64,000 nucleotides of DNA from Asterias amurensis (taxonomy: Eukaryota > Echinodermata > Asteroidea > Forcipulatida > Asteriidae): positions 6,650,391-6,714,390 of the forward strand of contig NC_092657.1 of assembly GCF_032118995.1 (NCBI RefSeq), given 5' to 3'. Below the pieces are notes generated by a model, which was given only the letters and a program-made list of their open reading frames with translations, was not told where the DNA came from and ran no database searches. Position numbers and translations under genes: made by a program. Positions 1 to 11,520 of this stretch are shown here, one piece after another (position 1 is the stretch's first letter; every line of letters starts with the position of its first letter).

Positions 1-309
1 GATATACCAGTGGCAACACACCCCAGGAAACTCCAAGGTGATATACCAGGGGCACCACACCCCAGGAAACTCCAAGGTGATATACCAGGGGCAGCACACT
101 CCAGGAAACTCCAAGGTGATATACCAGGGGCAACACACCCCAGGAAACTCCAAGGTGATATACCAAGGGCAGCACGACCCAGGAAACTCCAAGGTGATAT
201 ACCAGGGGCACCACACCCCAGGAAACTCCAAGGTGATATACCAGTGGCAACACACCCCAGGAAACTCCAAGGTGATATACCAGGGGCACCACACCCCAGG
301 AAACTCCAG
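1..309. repeat. 39-bp minisatellite, about 8 units, cut by the window start
   Basis: Eight units of 39 bp run head to tail, the core being GATATACCAGGGGCACCACA followed by CCCCAGGAAACTCCAAGGT. Units differ at a few bases (GTGGCAACA, GGGCAGCAC). Because 39 is a multiple of 3 and the unit lacks stops in two + frames, two 100-130 codon open frames appear, reading as 13-residue repeats. A degenerate relative of the unit sits at about 380-430. No splice sites or start context suggest a protein, so I call it non-coding. The array probably continues upstream of the window. Confidence 0.9.
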
Positions 310-840
310 GAACATGTTTAGCAAAATCCAAGATAAAACATCATGCTACATGTACCTCTTTGATACTTCAAGGGAACCTCAGGTGCATGTTGCAGCACAC
401 TCCTGCAAACTCCAAGAGGAAACACCACACAAGCAATAATGCATACTAGAATGTCTGGGAGACTCTGCAGTGAAACACAAGGAGCCTCGTTTGGTTGTGG
501 TTCACTGTTTGCAATTGGGTTTACCTCTAAAGAAGGCTTTGGAGTGAGAGCCGTTGAAGCCCACACCCCCAAAACAAAGATCTGGCAATCTTCATGGCAA
601 ATTATTTTTCTACAAATGTACATAAATCCTAACGCCCAAGCCACCCGCGTTTAATCTGTCGGTTAAAGATGAAAATGTAAAAGATGAAAATTTAAAAGAT
701 AAGTGGCATTGGTGTACTTGACCTCATAATGGGGAGATTGCGCTGAAGTACTGGGTAAGCTTGGGCGACTAGTGCAAATGTTGTATAAGTCGCAACTATT
801 GAATGCATCAACAGATGAAGTCCAGTCGCCACTACTGTTT
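310..840. other. Intergenic, no gene seen
   Basis: Contains the decayed minisatellite unit near 380-430 and a short direct repeat of AAAGATGAAAAT-type words at 666-703. Nothing else is recognisable on either strand. Confidence 0.5.
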
Positions 841-1197
841 TTAAACGTTGCCTTGGATTGGGCGAGTTGTTGCGTGAAAAGTGTTTGAAACCGTTTGTTA
901 TGAAATGCATTGTTAGAAGGATGTTTTAAAAGTAGATTATTATGATTCACACCAATATGCCTCGAAATTATGTGGTTTCCCTTTTTTTTTTTTTTAACAC
1001 AGTCTGCCATTTTGTCAAAATGGCGTGGTGGGTTGGTTCACGACATGAACGGAAAACCATGCAATTTTGAGGCATAATATCAATCATTTTATTCTACTTA
1101 TAAAACATCTTTTCGGCAGTGTGGGTTTCATAACAAACGGATTCAAATAGCTTTTCATGGACCAACTCACCTGATCCAGGGCAACCTGTCCCTTTAA
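841..1197. mobile_element. Fold-back MITE, family X (diverged copy)
   Basis: The left end reads ACGTTGCCTTGGATTGGGCGA and the right end is its inverse, GATCCAGGGCAACCTGTCCC followed by TTTAAT. The two arms pass through mirrored words (AAACCGTTTGTTATGAAATGCAT on the left against CATAACAAACGGATT on the right). The family recurs at 5,025, 8,421, 16,823, 30,244 and 34,781. It has no coding capacity and looks like a non-autonomous palindromic DNA element. Confidence 0.7.
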
Positions 1198-1802
1198 TCG
1201 GGCCGCCAAAAATACTAATAGTTGAGACGACCTGATCGGTGAACCAATTATCTCGCTCACGACTATTCATGACAACATAACTTACTTACAAAACACAATC
1301 AGACATCAGTGACACAATGCTTCAATCCTTCAGCTTGAATTTTACTTGATTGCGCCTGAGGTAAACATTGCCACAATGCATCTTGAGAATTAAAAATCAG
1401 TCTTGACTAGCATCGTAGTTGCAACTGTAAGAGGTGCGACTAGTCGAGTAGTGAATATCAGCCGTCGCCCAGGCATTGTCCCGAGTCCCTGTGAAACTTG
1501 ACTCCAGGATTTTAATTGAGTTATGGAGCATCAGGCAGTTCACAGATTTGAAAATATCAATCCCTCAAGCAGACCCTGACTTGACAAAGGCTGTTGTGTA
1601 ATAAGCAGTGGGATTTGTTATTCTCTTGTGCAAGTAACACAGTGGAATGAGTAAAGTGGTACATTCATGCAGCGACATGAAACAATTCAAAGGCTTCTAC
1701 ATGCTCTGCTATTAACTACACTGTAGGATAATTTCTGAGAATTAAGAGGCATGAAGCTCACTTTAGCCCACACGTTTTTACTACAGTCTCTCAGGTCAAG
1801 AG
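1198..1802. other. Intergenic, no feature seen
   Basis: Unique-looking AT-rich sequence with no credible ORF, splice-flanked exon or repeat. Confidence 0.4.
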
Positions 1803-1947
1803 TAAAGCCCGCTTCATACTTCCTGCGAATGCTTCGTGCGATGCGAATTTCATTATGTCACAAAGGTAAATGGAGCGCGTACCGATTGTTGCGCCACCAA
1901 AATTCGCTTTGCATTCCCATTGGCAGGAAGTATGAACCGGGCTTTAA
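1803..1947. mobile_element. Short inverted-repeat MITE (TAAAGCCCGCTTCATACTTCC ends)
   Basis: The left end AAAGCCCGCTTCATACTTCC is mirrored by GGAAGTATGAACCGGGCTTT at the right end, and both arms carry GCGAATGC-type words. Related copies lie at 13,665-13,849 and 25,541-25,729. It is non-coding. Confidence 0.75.
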
Positions 1948-2499
1948 AAGACTATAGAGCACTGAATCAGTCACCAAAAATGTGACGTACACTATGAGCG
2001 GCTTTTATCAGCTTGATTACCCTAGCCAACATTAATAAGCAAGGAGCCAATCACTGAGACAATGCACACTGATTCTTGCTAGTTTTGCAGCTTTTAAGTT
2101 TCTTTCATTTAATGATAAGGTGTTTATATTCAAAGTACATTTACTGTGGTTAACAAGTAATTGAGCCCAAGCCTGAAGTTTTAGGTTGGGTAAAGGTATG
2201 GTCAAATGTGTGCTTAATGTTATAAAGTAACAACTTTTGGGGACAGTATGATCGGTATGCAGATCGGGATAGAAAGAATCAAAATGTCGAGTTGTTTCAC
2301 TGACAAGTGACTGGTTCTTTTCGGTTCTTTTCAGAATCGCCACTAAATAATGATAACAAAGACGATCACACGCAGACCCTACATGTAGTTTCTACATGTT
2401 GTATTGTTTAATTATTATTATTACAAGTATAACACTATATTGCTGGTAATGAAACCAGGGTTGTCTTATAAGTGAACTAGCACGGCACAGCATGCCATG
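1948..2499. other. Intergenic, no feature seen
   Basis: AT-rich sequence. The only long frame (about 100 codons on the - strand near 2,032-2,343) shows no recognisable domain or splice context. Confidence 0.4.
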
Positions 2500-2690
2500 T
2501 TGTGGAGTCAAATTTTTGACTCCACAAAATGGCGGACAGTGCTAGTTTGCAAAATGAAAGGAAAACCATGCAATTTCGAGGCATGTTTGTGTGGATCATT
2601 ATATTCTACTTTTAAAACAGCTTTCTAACCACTTCTGTTCGGAACAAGTGGTTTCAGAAGCTCCAATCCAAGGCAACGTGTCCCTTTAAT
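2500..2690. mobile_element. Fold-back MITE, family X (right half only)
   Basis: Starts at the central hairpin (GTCAAATTTTTGACTCCACA), continues through GGAAAACCATGCAATTTCGA and ends at AATCCAAGGCAACGTGTCCC followed by TTTAAT. This is the right arm of the family; the left arm is missing. Confidence 0.65.
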
Positions 2691-3638
2691 CACTGTAGCT
2701 CACAAGCCTGAATAAACTTGGAACAAACAAAAGGGTACTTGCTGTGTGATTAGACACATCGGATTTAGTGTGCGTGGTTCTTTAACGTGCACTACTTATT
2801 CTAGTCCACGGAACCTATGGCTTACCTACATGTATGTCCCATCGGAAGGACAAAGCAAAATGGTATTGTATCAGGCTCAACAAGACAAGTAACCATTACT
2901 TGAACTGGAGCTTGATTCTAGTGCAATACATGTAGCCAACATACGTTGCAGAATGTTTAGTCCTCCTTGATTAACAAACTATTATTGTTTATACAACAAT
3001 GTTTATAAGTAAAGACTTAATTTTTAATCAACACATCCAACAAAGTGTAGAGGAAAATCACCAAACATTGTTATTTTGCATTTTATGAAGTGATATTATT
3101 TAACACAAGGCTCTAAGAAGTAGTTGTAAAGAAAGAAAGAAAAATGTATCCTGAATATTTTACCCATTGTGGATTTATTATTTATTTTTTTATTATGTTG
3201 ACGAGCTCATTGGGTAAAGAATTCAGAAGTGATTCACGTACATGTACATGTAGTAACATCAGTCTGTATCATCATGTAGTTTTACTGTTCTTTTTTTTTA
3301 AACATGTCCAAGTCCCTCTCCATAGTGTGTTGTGCAACTTGACAAGCAACTTTTATAAAGCTGTAAGCAAAGTACTGCTGCTTACATGTAGGTAGTGGCA
3401 TTCCCGCATGACCTCAATCTCATTAGCATACTTTGCGTATTGTTTGCCATGATCGCTGAGACCAAATAATGGAAAGGTGTGAAGACGCCATGCAAGTCTT
3501 TTGACATTAAGCGCAAAAGGAAAAGTGCACTTTTTGGGGGGCCAGTGATTATTGCTTTTAACCCCCTTTGGTGTTGGTAGTAGTGGTATACAGTGTTGCC
3601 TAACCACGCCAACTGAAGTTGGTCTCATGCTCTACATA
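2691..3638. other. Intergenic; weak SINE-like fragment, otherwise nothing
   Basis: About 2,745-2,870 resembles a dispersed repeat (GTGGTTCTTTAACGTGCACT, then TGTCCCATCGGAAGGACAAA), whose second word recurs near 5,845. The rest is AT-rich and I see no exon. Confidence 0.4.
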
Positions 3639-3841
3639 AGCCCAATTTCATAAAGCTCTTAAGCAGTTAAAGGTACTTTCAGCTATTATGCAACATTTTC
3701 AGCTGAGCAAAACTTAGCTAGTAACCAGTCGTAAATATTTTACATTACAAGGTGTTTGGGCTTGTAACCTGTTTCTGCTAAGCATGAGTTTTCAGGGCTA
3801 AGCAAATTTGTTGTACTTAACAGCTTTATGAAATTTGACCC
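3639..3841. mobile_element. Inverted-repeat MITE, GCTTAAGCAGCTCTATGAAATTGGGCCC family
   Basis: The left end GCCCAATTTCATAAAGCTCT and right end CAGCTTTATGAAATTTGACCC are mirror images, with TTAAGCAG-type words inside. Better copies lie at 21,749-21,995 and 28,053-28,296. Confidence 0.7.
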
Positions 3842-4249
3842 TATTACCGAGAAATGCTCTCATTGGTTCTTGACAAAACACATAAAATAAAAACTCATTC
3901 TGCTTACTCAATGAGCTTAAGCAGTTACCAAACTTAAATTATTTTTTTAATGATAACTTGACTTTGACAAAGAATTGTTTGGGTTTTATGCACAAGACTT
4001 GACCATCACTTCTGTTTAGGAAGTGTTTTTGTGTTTTTTTCTACTTGAAAACATTTACTACAAGTAAATAAACAAAAAGTAGATTTTTGTTTGTTAATTA
4101 GCAATGGCAAATATAAATATATTCCCACCTATGTTCTTAATTTGCATGGCTCACGCCAGCCTTTTGCGTAGCTGTTGCTTTTTGGCCAAACATTTATTAC
4201 AACGAGGTGTATTTGTTTTAGTTCATTTACTACAAAATCCTATCTTATC

Positions 4250-4857
4250 GCTGGTCATTGCCTTGGTGCCCCCGGTCATTGCTCCTGGTCGTTGCCTTGG
4301 TGCCCCCGGTCATTGCTCCTGGTCGTTGCCTTGGTGCCTCTGGTCATTGCCATGGTGCTCTTGGTTATTGTCTATGTTGCTCCCGGTCATTTCCTTGGTG
4401 CCCATGGCCATTGCCTTAGTGCCCCTGGCCATTGGCTTGGTGCCCGTAGTCATTGCCTTGGTCATGTTGGTGCCCATAGTCATTGCCTTGGTGCCCGAAG
4501 TCATTGCCTTGGCGCCCCTGGCCATTGGCTTGGTGCCCCTGGCCATTGGCATGGTGCCCATAGTCATTGCCTTGGTCATGTTGGTGCCCATAGTCATTGC
4601 CTTGGTGCCCCTGGTCACTACCTTGGTGCCCCTGGCCATTGGCTTGGTGCCCATAGTCATTGGCTTGGTGCCCATAGTCATTGCCTTGGTGCCCGAAGTC
4701 ATTGCCTTGGCGCCCCTGGCCATTGGCTTGGTGCCCCTGGCCATTGGCATGGTGCCCATAGTCATTGCCTTGGTCATGTTGGTGCCCATAGTCATTGCCT
4801 TGGTGCCCCTGGTCACTACCTTGGTGCCCCTGGTCATTGTCTTGGTGCCCTAGTCAT
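4250..4857. repeat. 21-bp minisatellite with an internal ~198-bp duplication
   Basis: The unit GTCATTGCCTTGGTGCCCCTG and its variants are repeated about 29 times. A compound block at about 4,479-4,634 is repeated at about 4,677-4,829, so the array has higher-order structure. A 21-bp unit without stops leaves long open frames in two + frames (about 250 codons) and one - frame (175 codons, Met-Thr-Met-Gly-Thr-Lys type). I treat these as by-products of the repeat because no start context, splice site or flanking coding sequence supports them. Confidence 0.9.
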
Positions 4858-5024
4858 TGTTATAAATGCAAGTCTCCATTTTGAATGCTTGCAAATACAT
4901 GAAGAAAACCTGTATTCCAGTTCTCTAAACACTGAAGTGTGATTGATACATCTGCTAACCATTTTTTAAAATGTTGATAATATGAAATCTGCAAAGCAAC
5001 TTAACTACTTTAAACTGTCAAGTA

Positions 5025-5413
5025 TTAAAGGAACACGTTGCCTTGGATCGGACGAGTTGGTCAAAACAAAAGCGATTGTAACCGTTTTTCATAAAATGCA
5101 TATGGTTGGAAAGATGTTTCAAAAGTAGAATACAATGATCCACACAAGTTTGCCTCCAAATTGCGTGGTTTTCCTTCAACTTTGCGAACTAACATGGTCG
5201 GCCATTTATGGGAGTCAAAATTTTGACCCCCATAAATGGCCGACGTGTTAGTCGACGAGGTAAAAGGAAAACCACCCAATTTCGAGGCATTTTTGTGTGG
5301 ATCATTGTATTCTACTTTTACAACATCTTTCTACCCATATTCATTTTTAAAAAAAAGGTTTCAAACGCTTTTCAAAGACCAACTCGACCGATCCAAGGCA
5401 ACGTGTTCCTTTA
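5025..5413. mobile_element. Fold-back MITE, family X (full length)
   Basis: Runs from TTAAAGGAACACGTTGCCTT to its inverse AAGGCAACGTGTTCCTTTAA. The two arms pair over most of about 190 bp and meet in a hairpin at 5,205-5,240 (GGGAGTCAAAATTTTGACCC). It is the clearest copy of the family. Confidence 0.85.
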
Positions 5414-5886
5414 AATGTCACCTGTTTTGTATGTTCTGTGTAGGGGACTTCAGAAATTAACATTACTACGAGGTAATCTAATAATGATACAGTTAATTGA
5501 CAATTACAAAATCAGTAATTGACTTTTTTCCTTACTTTTGTCTCTGTAAAGATCTTCAGTTTATGCAGTTTTCTAGACATATCAGTTGGCCCATTTGCAT
5601 CTGCAGACGGTAATGCTGAACAATTTTCTGCCAAGTAAACATAATGTAAGACATGTAAGAAGCTTGTTGCATTTGGCATGGAATTTTCGTTGGTAAGAAG
5701 GCGAAAGTGTTTGGCTCTTTGCAAATTTGACAACTGTTCGAGCAGAAAACGTTTCTTGTCGCAAAACAATTCCCATGGGTACTGGGTGCTTTACACAACA
5801 CACAGGTTGTACACCATGTACACTGTACATGTACAGCTGTAAGTCCCATCAGGAAGGACAAAACAATATTGGTTAAGCGTCTTGCT

Positions 5887-6270
5887 TAAAGACACTGTAC
5901 ACTATTGGTAATTGTCAAAGACCAGTCTTCTCACTTGGTGTATCTCAACATATGCATAACAAACCTGTGAAAAGTTTAGCTCAATAGGTCGTCGAAGTTG
6001 TGAGATAAATGAAAGAAAAAACACCCTTGTCACACAAAGTTGTGTGCTTTCAGATGCTTGATTTGAGACCTCAAAATCAAAGTCTAAGGTCTCAAAATCA
6101 AATTCGTGGACAAATACTTCTTTCTCAAATTCTACATTACTTCAGTGGGAGCCGTTTCTCACAATGTTTTATACTATCAACCTCTCCCCATTACTCGTTC
6201 TGTCGTTACCAAGTAAGTTTTATGCTGATAAAAATTTTGAGTAATTACTAATAGTGTCCACTGCCTTTAA
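5887..6270 (+). mobile_element. MITE, family Y
   Basis: Ends are AAAGACACTGTACACTATTGG and AATAGTGTCCACTGCCTTTA, imperfect inverted repeats. The middle carries the family hairpin around GAGACCTCAAAATCAAAGTC, and the internal words GTCACACAAAGTTGTGTGC and CAACCTCTCCCCATTACTCG are diagnostic. Eight further copies occur in the window in both orientations. Confidence 0.8.
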
Positions 6271-6639
6271 GCACCACAATCGGAACTTGAACCCAAATTT
6301 TGCTGGTCAGAAACACCATAGCTTCGGTCCAATGTGCTTGACAGTCGAGTCAGACATGCCACCAATACTAACCCTCCACGTTCCAGTTACATGGTATATT
6401 GTGTTGTTTGTTGGTCTGTTTTTGCTGAGCATGATTGTTTTACCTTCAGAAATGTTGTTGCCTGCCAGCTTTAATGAAATTGGAGAACAAGTCTGCTTTG
6501 ACAGAATAATTGACGTTTCTGCTGTTGTTGCTGTTGCAAATTGTTTCTAACAAAATAAAACTGTTTATAGAGCAATTTAAAGTCATTGTGCAGTGTTTCC
6601 TATAAGCATTGATGCGAATCAGTAAAGCCATTTGGCTTT

Positions 6640-7039
6640 TAAAGACACCGGACACTATTGGTTATTGTCGAAGACTAGCTGTCACAGTTGGTGTATCTCA
6701 ACGTAGATGCATAAAATAAAAATCCTGTGAAAATTTGAGCTCAATCGGTCGTCGAAGTTGCGAGATAATAATGAAAGAAAAAACACCCTTGTCACACAAA
6801 GTTGTGTGCTTTGTGATACTTGATTTCGAGACCTCAAATTCTAAATCTAAGGTCTCGAAATCAAGTTCATGGAAAATCACTTCTTTCTCGAAAACTACAT
6901 TACATGTACATTGTACTTCAGAGGGAGGCGTTTCTTACAATGTTTTATACTATCAACCTCTCCCCATTACTCGTCACCAAGAAAGGTTTTTTGCTTATAA
7001 TTATTTTGATTAATTACCAATAGTGTCCACTGCCTTTAA
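6640..7039 (+). mobile_element. MITE, family Y
   Basis: Same ends and central hairpin as the copy 370 bp upstream and in the same orientation, AAAGACACCGGACACTATTGG to CCAATAGTGTCCACTGCCTT. The two copies are close but not identical, so they look like separate insertions. Confidence 0.8.
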
Positions 7040-7579
7040 AAGTATTATTTGTTCACGTTTGGCTCAAAATACAAAACAAAATCAAGAAAAGTTGTTTGGT
7101 TTCCAGCTGACTTTGTTGTAGCTTGTGTCTCTAGATACTTAAAGGCCATTTTGCCTGCCATGTAATAAAAACCTTATACAGTTATTTCAAAGTTGTATTT
7201 ATTCAATGTTGCCTTAAATTTTGTATCCAATGATTAAAATGGGAACTGATCCCAGAGAGTAATTGATATTTAATACTGTAGGTGTAGAGTAGAGCCATTG
7301 TTTCAAACGAAAGAGGTCTTGCAATGCATTATTAGAAATGTCTTTGTGAGAATGGTTTTAAATTTCATGGTGCTCATAAATGGCACAGTTTCATGTACTG
7401 ACCTGATCATGTATTAATAAGGAAAAAGCGTATGCGCTGTGCATGCACTTTTCCCTGAATACTTACATCAAAGATGGCGGTCGATGGCGCATAATGAATC
7501 CACCTATTGGTTGCACAATTCGGAGTCATAGTCGCCATTTGCATTTTAAAGTAATGTAGTCATAACACGTATAGAGCTG
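7040..7579. other. Intergenic, no feature seen
   Basis: AT-rich and unique-looking, with no ORF or repeat I can support. Confidence 0.4.
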
Positions 7580-7743
7580 TCAATTTCGCAAAGAGTTAGA
7601 ACTCGTCTTATCTCGAGTTAGGATGAGTAACTCGTCCTAACTTTGGATTAATCTTAAGGTCTGCATGCTTCAGTGCAGGGTTGGGACTTGTCCTTAGTCC
7701 TAAGATTAATCCTAAGTTAGGAAGAGTTTTGTGAAATAGACGG
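7580..7743. mobile_element. Short MITE, family W (CCTAACTTAGGATTAATC words)
   Basis: Starts near TCAATTTCGCAAAGAGTTAG and ends at GTTAGGAAGAGTTTTGTGAA. The inside is dominated by mirrored TTAGGACGAGTAACTCGTCC and AAGATTAATCCTAAGTTAGG type words. Related copies lie at 18,527, 26,866 and 27,398. Confidence 0.65.
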
Positions 7744-8420
7744 CAGTGCAAGTATCCACCAATAACGTGCTCAAGGTATGCACTGTTTTCCAAGTTTTTA
7801 CGCAAAACATATTCGCCTATTTTTCGCAATTTAGTGCAGTACTAAATGGCCTTACAATTACAGGACACACAAGTGCACACAACATTGGTAAACTTTGTTA
7901 AATTGAAAACAGAAATTTGTCACAAATTTACTTGTAACTAACATGATGGTATAAAGATGCTCGTGGTGGGAAACTTCCCCTGTGAAAGTCTTTGGTTTGA
8001 AACGCTAGTATTTGTGAAATGAGTAAAACATAGTTTTAAAATCACTGAAAACATGTAATGGAGGTTTTCACTGTTTCCTTGTGACTGCCGTGACTGGTTG
8101 AGCTTAAACTTTAACTTCTTTATTCAAGTATTTGTTGGGTCACACAATTACCTATGCTGTTCAAATACTTTGACTTGCGAGCAGTAATTTCTGCTGCAGT
8201 TTACATTAAATAACTTTAAGTAACTTTACTTAAACGCACTGTGTGTTCATGTAAATCAGCCTCATGAAGTACTTTTGCTGACACAAACTGTGATTGCAGT
8301 GTACTTGTTATGCTTTTATAGGCATCTTTATGAAATTGGGCCCTGTCTATTAGATCGTTAATACTTTTGTCACTATATCTGAATATTGCAATGAGTCGCG
8401 TAACATAAGACACTGGACAG
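7744..8420. other. Intergenic; diverged dispersed repeat at about 7,880-8,160
   Basis: Words such as GATGGTATAAAGATGCTCGT and GGTGGGAAACTTCCCCTG match the repeat at 39,860-39,960, so part of this stretch is a decayed dispersed repeat. No gene is seen. Confidence 0.45.
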
Positions 8421-8816
8421 TTAAAGGAACACGTTGCCTTGGATCAGTCGAGTTGGTCTGTGAAAAGCGTTTCTAACCAATTGTTATAAAATGCATATGG
8501 TAGAAAGATGTTGTAAAAGTAGAATACAATGATCCACACAAACATGCCTCGAAATTGCACGGTTTTCCTTTTACCTCGTCGACTAAAATAGTCGGCCATC
8601 TATGGGAGTCAAACTTTTGACTCCCATAAATGGCCGACCCAGTTAGTTCGCATAATAAAAGGAAAACCACGCAATTTTGAGGCAAATTTGTGTGGATCAT
8701 TGTAGTCTACTTTTAAAACACCTTTCCTACCATATGTATTTTATTAAAAAAAAAAACCGGTTACAAACGCTTTTTACAGACCAACGCGTCCGATCCAAGG
8801 CAACATGTTCCTTTAA
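8421..8816. mobile_element. Fold-back MITE, family X (full length)
   Basis: TTAAAGGAACACGTTGCCTT at the left and CAAGGCAACATGTTCCTTTA at the right, with a central palindrome ATGGGAGTCAAACTTTTGAC. It lies in a gene-free region. Confidence 0.85.
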
Positions 8817-9017
8817 TTTGTCTTTTCCAGTTTACGGTCACATTTCCTGTCTCAACTTGTGTCTTTCATGCAATTTCCATATAGCTGTATTTGATGGATC
8901 TTGTTTAGATACAACCCTTAGAGTGTAAGGGAGCATCTCAAAAGTCTGGCACAATCTAGGGGCAAGGGCATGTTCTTTATGGTATACACTTTCGTCTTAA
9001 AGAATGTTTTTGTTTTT

Positions 9018-9574
9018 AAAAAACGTGTTTGTGTCTTAAAAATGCAGGCGTGATCAACAGACAAAACTACGCGCGCACTTGACATAATATGCATTTTAAA
9101 AACGTGTTTGTGTCTTAAAAATGCAGGCGTGATCAACAGACAAAACTACGCGCGCACTTGACATAATATGCATTTAAAAAACGTGTTTGTGTCTTAAAAA
9201 TGCAGGCGTGATCAACAGACAAAACTACGCGCGCACTTGACATAATATGCATTTAAAAAACGTGTTTGTGTCTTAAAAATGCAGGCGTGATCAACAGACA
9301 AAACTACGCGCGCACTTGACATAATATGCATTTTAAAAACGTGTTTGTGTCTTAAAAATGCAGGCGTGATCAACAGACAAAACTACGCGCGCACTTGACA
9401 TAATATGCATTTAAAAAACGTGTTTGTGTCTTAAAAATGCAGGCGTGATCAACAGACAAAACTACGCGCGCACTTGACATAATATGCATTTAAAAAACGT
9501 GTTTGTGTCTTAAAAATGCAGGCGTGATCAACAGACAAAACTACGCGCGCACTTGACATAATATGCATTTAAAA
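9018..9574. repeat. 79-bp tandem array, 7 near-identical units
   Basis: Each unit begins AACGTGTTTGTGTCTTAAAA and contains GTGATCAACAGACAAAACTA then CGCGCGCACTTGACATAATA. Unit starts are spaced 79 bp apart (9,024, 9,103, 9,182, 9,261, 9,340, 9,419, 9,498). The only variation I see is TTTTAAAAAC against TTTAAAAAAC at the unit joint, so the array is young or homogenised. It is non-coding. Confidence 0.95.
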
Positions 9575-9758
9575 CCATTTCGTGAGCCACTCAGCGTTGT
9601 TTCCCAGTACATCCCTCCCAGGGGTCAGTGACGTGAGGTATTGATACGGCGTCTGCCCATGGTAGCGAGGCTGCACAGAACCTAACCTGTTAAAGCTCAC
9701 AAGACTTGCATTATCTGATATTATGTTAGGACTACTTTTTGTAGGACAAAAAACACAG

Positions 9759-10030
9759 TGTCCACAATTACATTTAACTTACACAGTTTGAAGATAATGA
9801 TAGTAGAAAGCTTCCCTGAAAATACTCAGTAAAACAATATCATGAAAATAATTTTTGTCGCTGATTTTTAGACGAAAATTATTTTAGCATGTAAAAACGT
9901 ATTTTCATGACATTGTTGTACTCATTTCTCAAAAACTACAGCACCTAAGCAACTAATACTTTAAGGTTTGCTTTCTACTATCATTATCTTCAAACGGTTT
10001 AAATTTTATGTAAATCTGTGGACATTGTGT
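9759..10030. mobile_element. Inverted-repeat element with about 55-bp arms
   Basis: The left arm CAGTGTCCACAATTACATTT through GATAATGATAGTAGAAAGC is mirrored by GCTTTCTACTATCATTATC through AATCTGTGGACATTGTG. The centre also pairs (AAAATAATTTTTGTCG with GACGAAAATTATTTT). Non-coding fold-back element. Confidence 0.7.
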
Positions 10031-11149
10031 TTTGTGTTACAAAACATACCCAAATCCTTTGAGGCAGTGCTAAAGCGGAATTCTTGGTTTTGAAAAAATG
10101 AGTAAAAAGAAAAAACATGCTTCCTCGATCTGCACTATCCAGAACTGAAGTGTCTTTTCTCTTACAAGTGTATTCCCTCTTTTTTTTCTTTTCTTTTTTC
10201 TCCAACCAATCAACTTTGCAGCCTCTTCAACAAAGCGGCTTTCTGTTCATGTGTTATGCATTTTACGAGCCCAGATGCACTAGCGCCATCGTTTTAGTAA
10301 AACACTGCATCATGGGAAACCAATGGATGAAGCTGGCAAGATGAATGCCATGCTGCAGTTTACATGTAACTATATGCCAGGTTTTATAGTTTTACGGCGT
10401 TGCTTCAAAATCGGTGTACCGTAATGCTTGAACTCAAATTTTGCCCAGAAATATTTGCGTGCTAATTATTTATGCGCATTGTGACATGCAGTGTCCATTA
10501 CGGGACAAAGGTTGTTGTCCGTAGTAGACTGGTGCCATAGAGTTATATTGTTCTTGTGTGTGCTACATGTCACAAAAGGTGTGTTGTGCGTGTTGGTTTT
10601 GAACCTGGGCCGATTTTTCAAAGCAATAAAAATTCATGGCAAGACAAAGTGTCAGTTTCACCATCATAGTGACTTATATTGTGACATCACACTTTACTTA
10701 GCAACTACGATGGATTTGCAGTAAAGATCAATCTTAGCTTTTTGTGGAATCGTCCTCGGGGTTAATTTTAGACAAGTCAGGTTAACAGACAATCTCTTCT
10801 ACTGCCTTATCGCTTAAACAATATCTCAGATAGTTTTAATCCGAATAAAGTATCTTGTCTGTGTGGTTCACTTCCACATAATCTTACAAATGTTGTGAGA
10901 TAAACAAAATATATCATAAACATTATGCAATTGCTGAATAAAAGTTATTTAAATTTTAACCTTGGAACAGAATTTGTTGGTTATTAAAATGACATCCATT
11001 TATATCAGAAACATTGATATTTAACAACCCTAGAAGCAATGTTGTAAACCCTACTAATTCCTTTTTAAAATAAAATGTAAATAAACAAAGAATCTGCAAA
11101 ATGATTATCGACATTGTTCATAATAATAAAACGTATGCCTCGGGGCTCA
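10031..11149. other. Intergenic; diverged dispersed repeat near 10,600-10,760
   Basis: The stretch around 10,615-10,745 (CACCATCATAGTGACTTATA, GATTTGCAGTAAAGATCAAT) is a diverged relative of the element at 11,150-11,297. The rest is AT-rich with no supportable gene. Confidence 0.45.
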
Positions 11150-11297
11150 ATTTCACAAGGCACTATTATTCATCGCAAGACAATTTGTCAGTATCACCAT
11201 AGTGATTTGTATTGTAACATCACCCTTTACTCAGCAACTACAACCCTACAACTGATTTGCAGTTAAGATTGTAGCTCTTTGTGAAACTGAACTCACG
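11150..11297. mobile_element. Short MITE ending GGGCTCAATTTCACAA / TTTGTGAAACTGAACTC
   Basis: Mirrored ends with internal words AGTATCACCATAGTGATTTG and CTGATTTGCAGTTAAGATTG. A second copy at 25,518-25,855 has been split by another MITE. Confidence 0.65.
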
Positions 11298-11341
11298 TTT
11301 GTCAGTTGGGGAGGAGTTAATAATGCTGGGTTTCGGGTCCT

Positions 11342-11520
11342 GGGGTGGATTTCACAAAGGTAGTCCCTAACTTAGGACTAGTCCTATAGGCAATAAAGAG
11401 ATAAGGACTGGTTAGGATGAGCATAGAGTAAGGACAGAGATGGGATGAGCTACTGGTCCTATCTCTTAGCATTGCCTAGGACTAGGCCTAAGTGACAACT
11501 ACCTTTGTGAAATCCACCCC
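11342..11520. mobile_element. Palindromic MITE (GGGGTGGATTTCACAAAGGTAG ends)
   Basis: GGGGTGGATTTCACAAAGGT at the left is an exact mirror of ACCTTTGTGAAATCCACCCC at the right, and the arms continue with TTAGGACTAGTCCTATAGGC against GCCTAGGACTAGGCCTAAGT. Clean inverted-repeat structure, non-coding. Confidence 0.85.

Noticed and set aside
10-439. Two overlapping + frames reading as 13-residue repeats
   Set aside because: They are produced by a stop-free 39-bp minisatellite; there is no splice site, no start context and no domain.
4104-4942. Roughly 250-codon + frames and a 175-codon - frame
   Set aside because: All are by-products of the 21-bp array; the open frames end soon after the array does.
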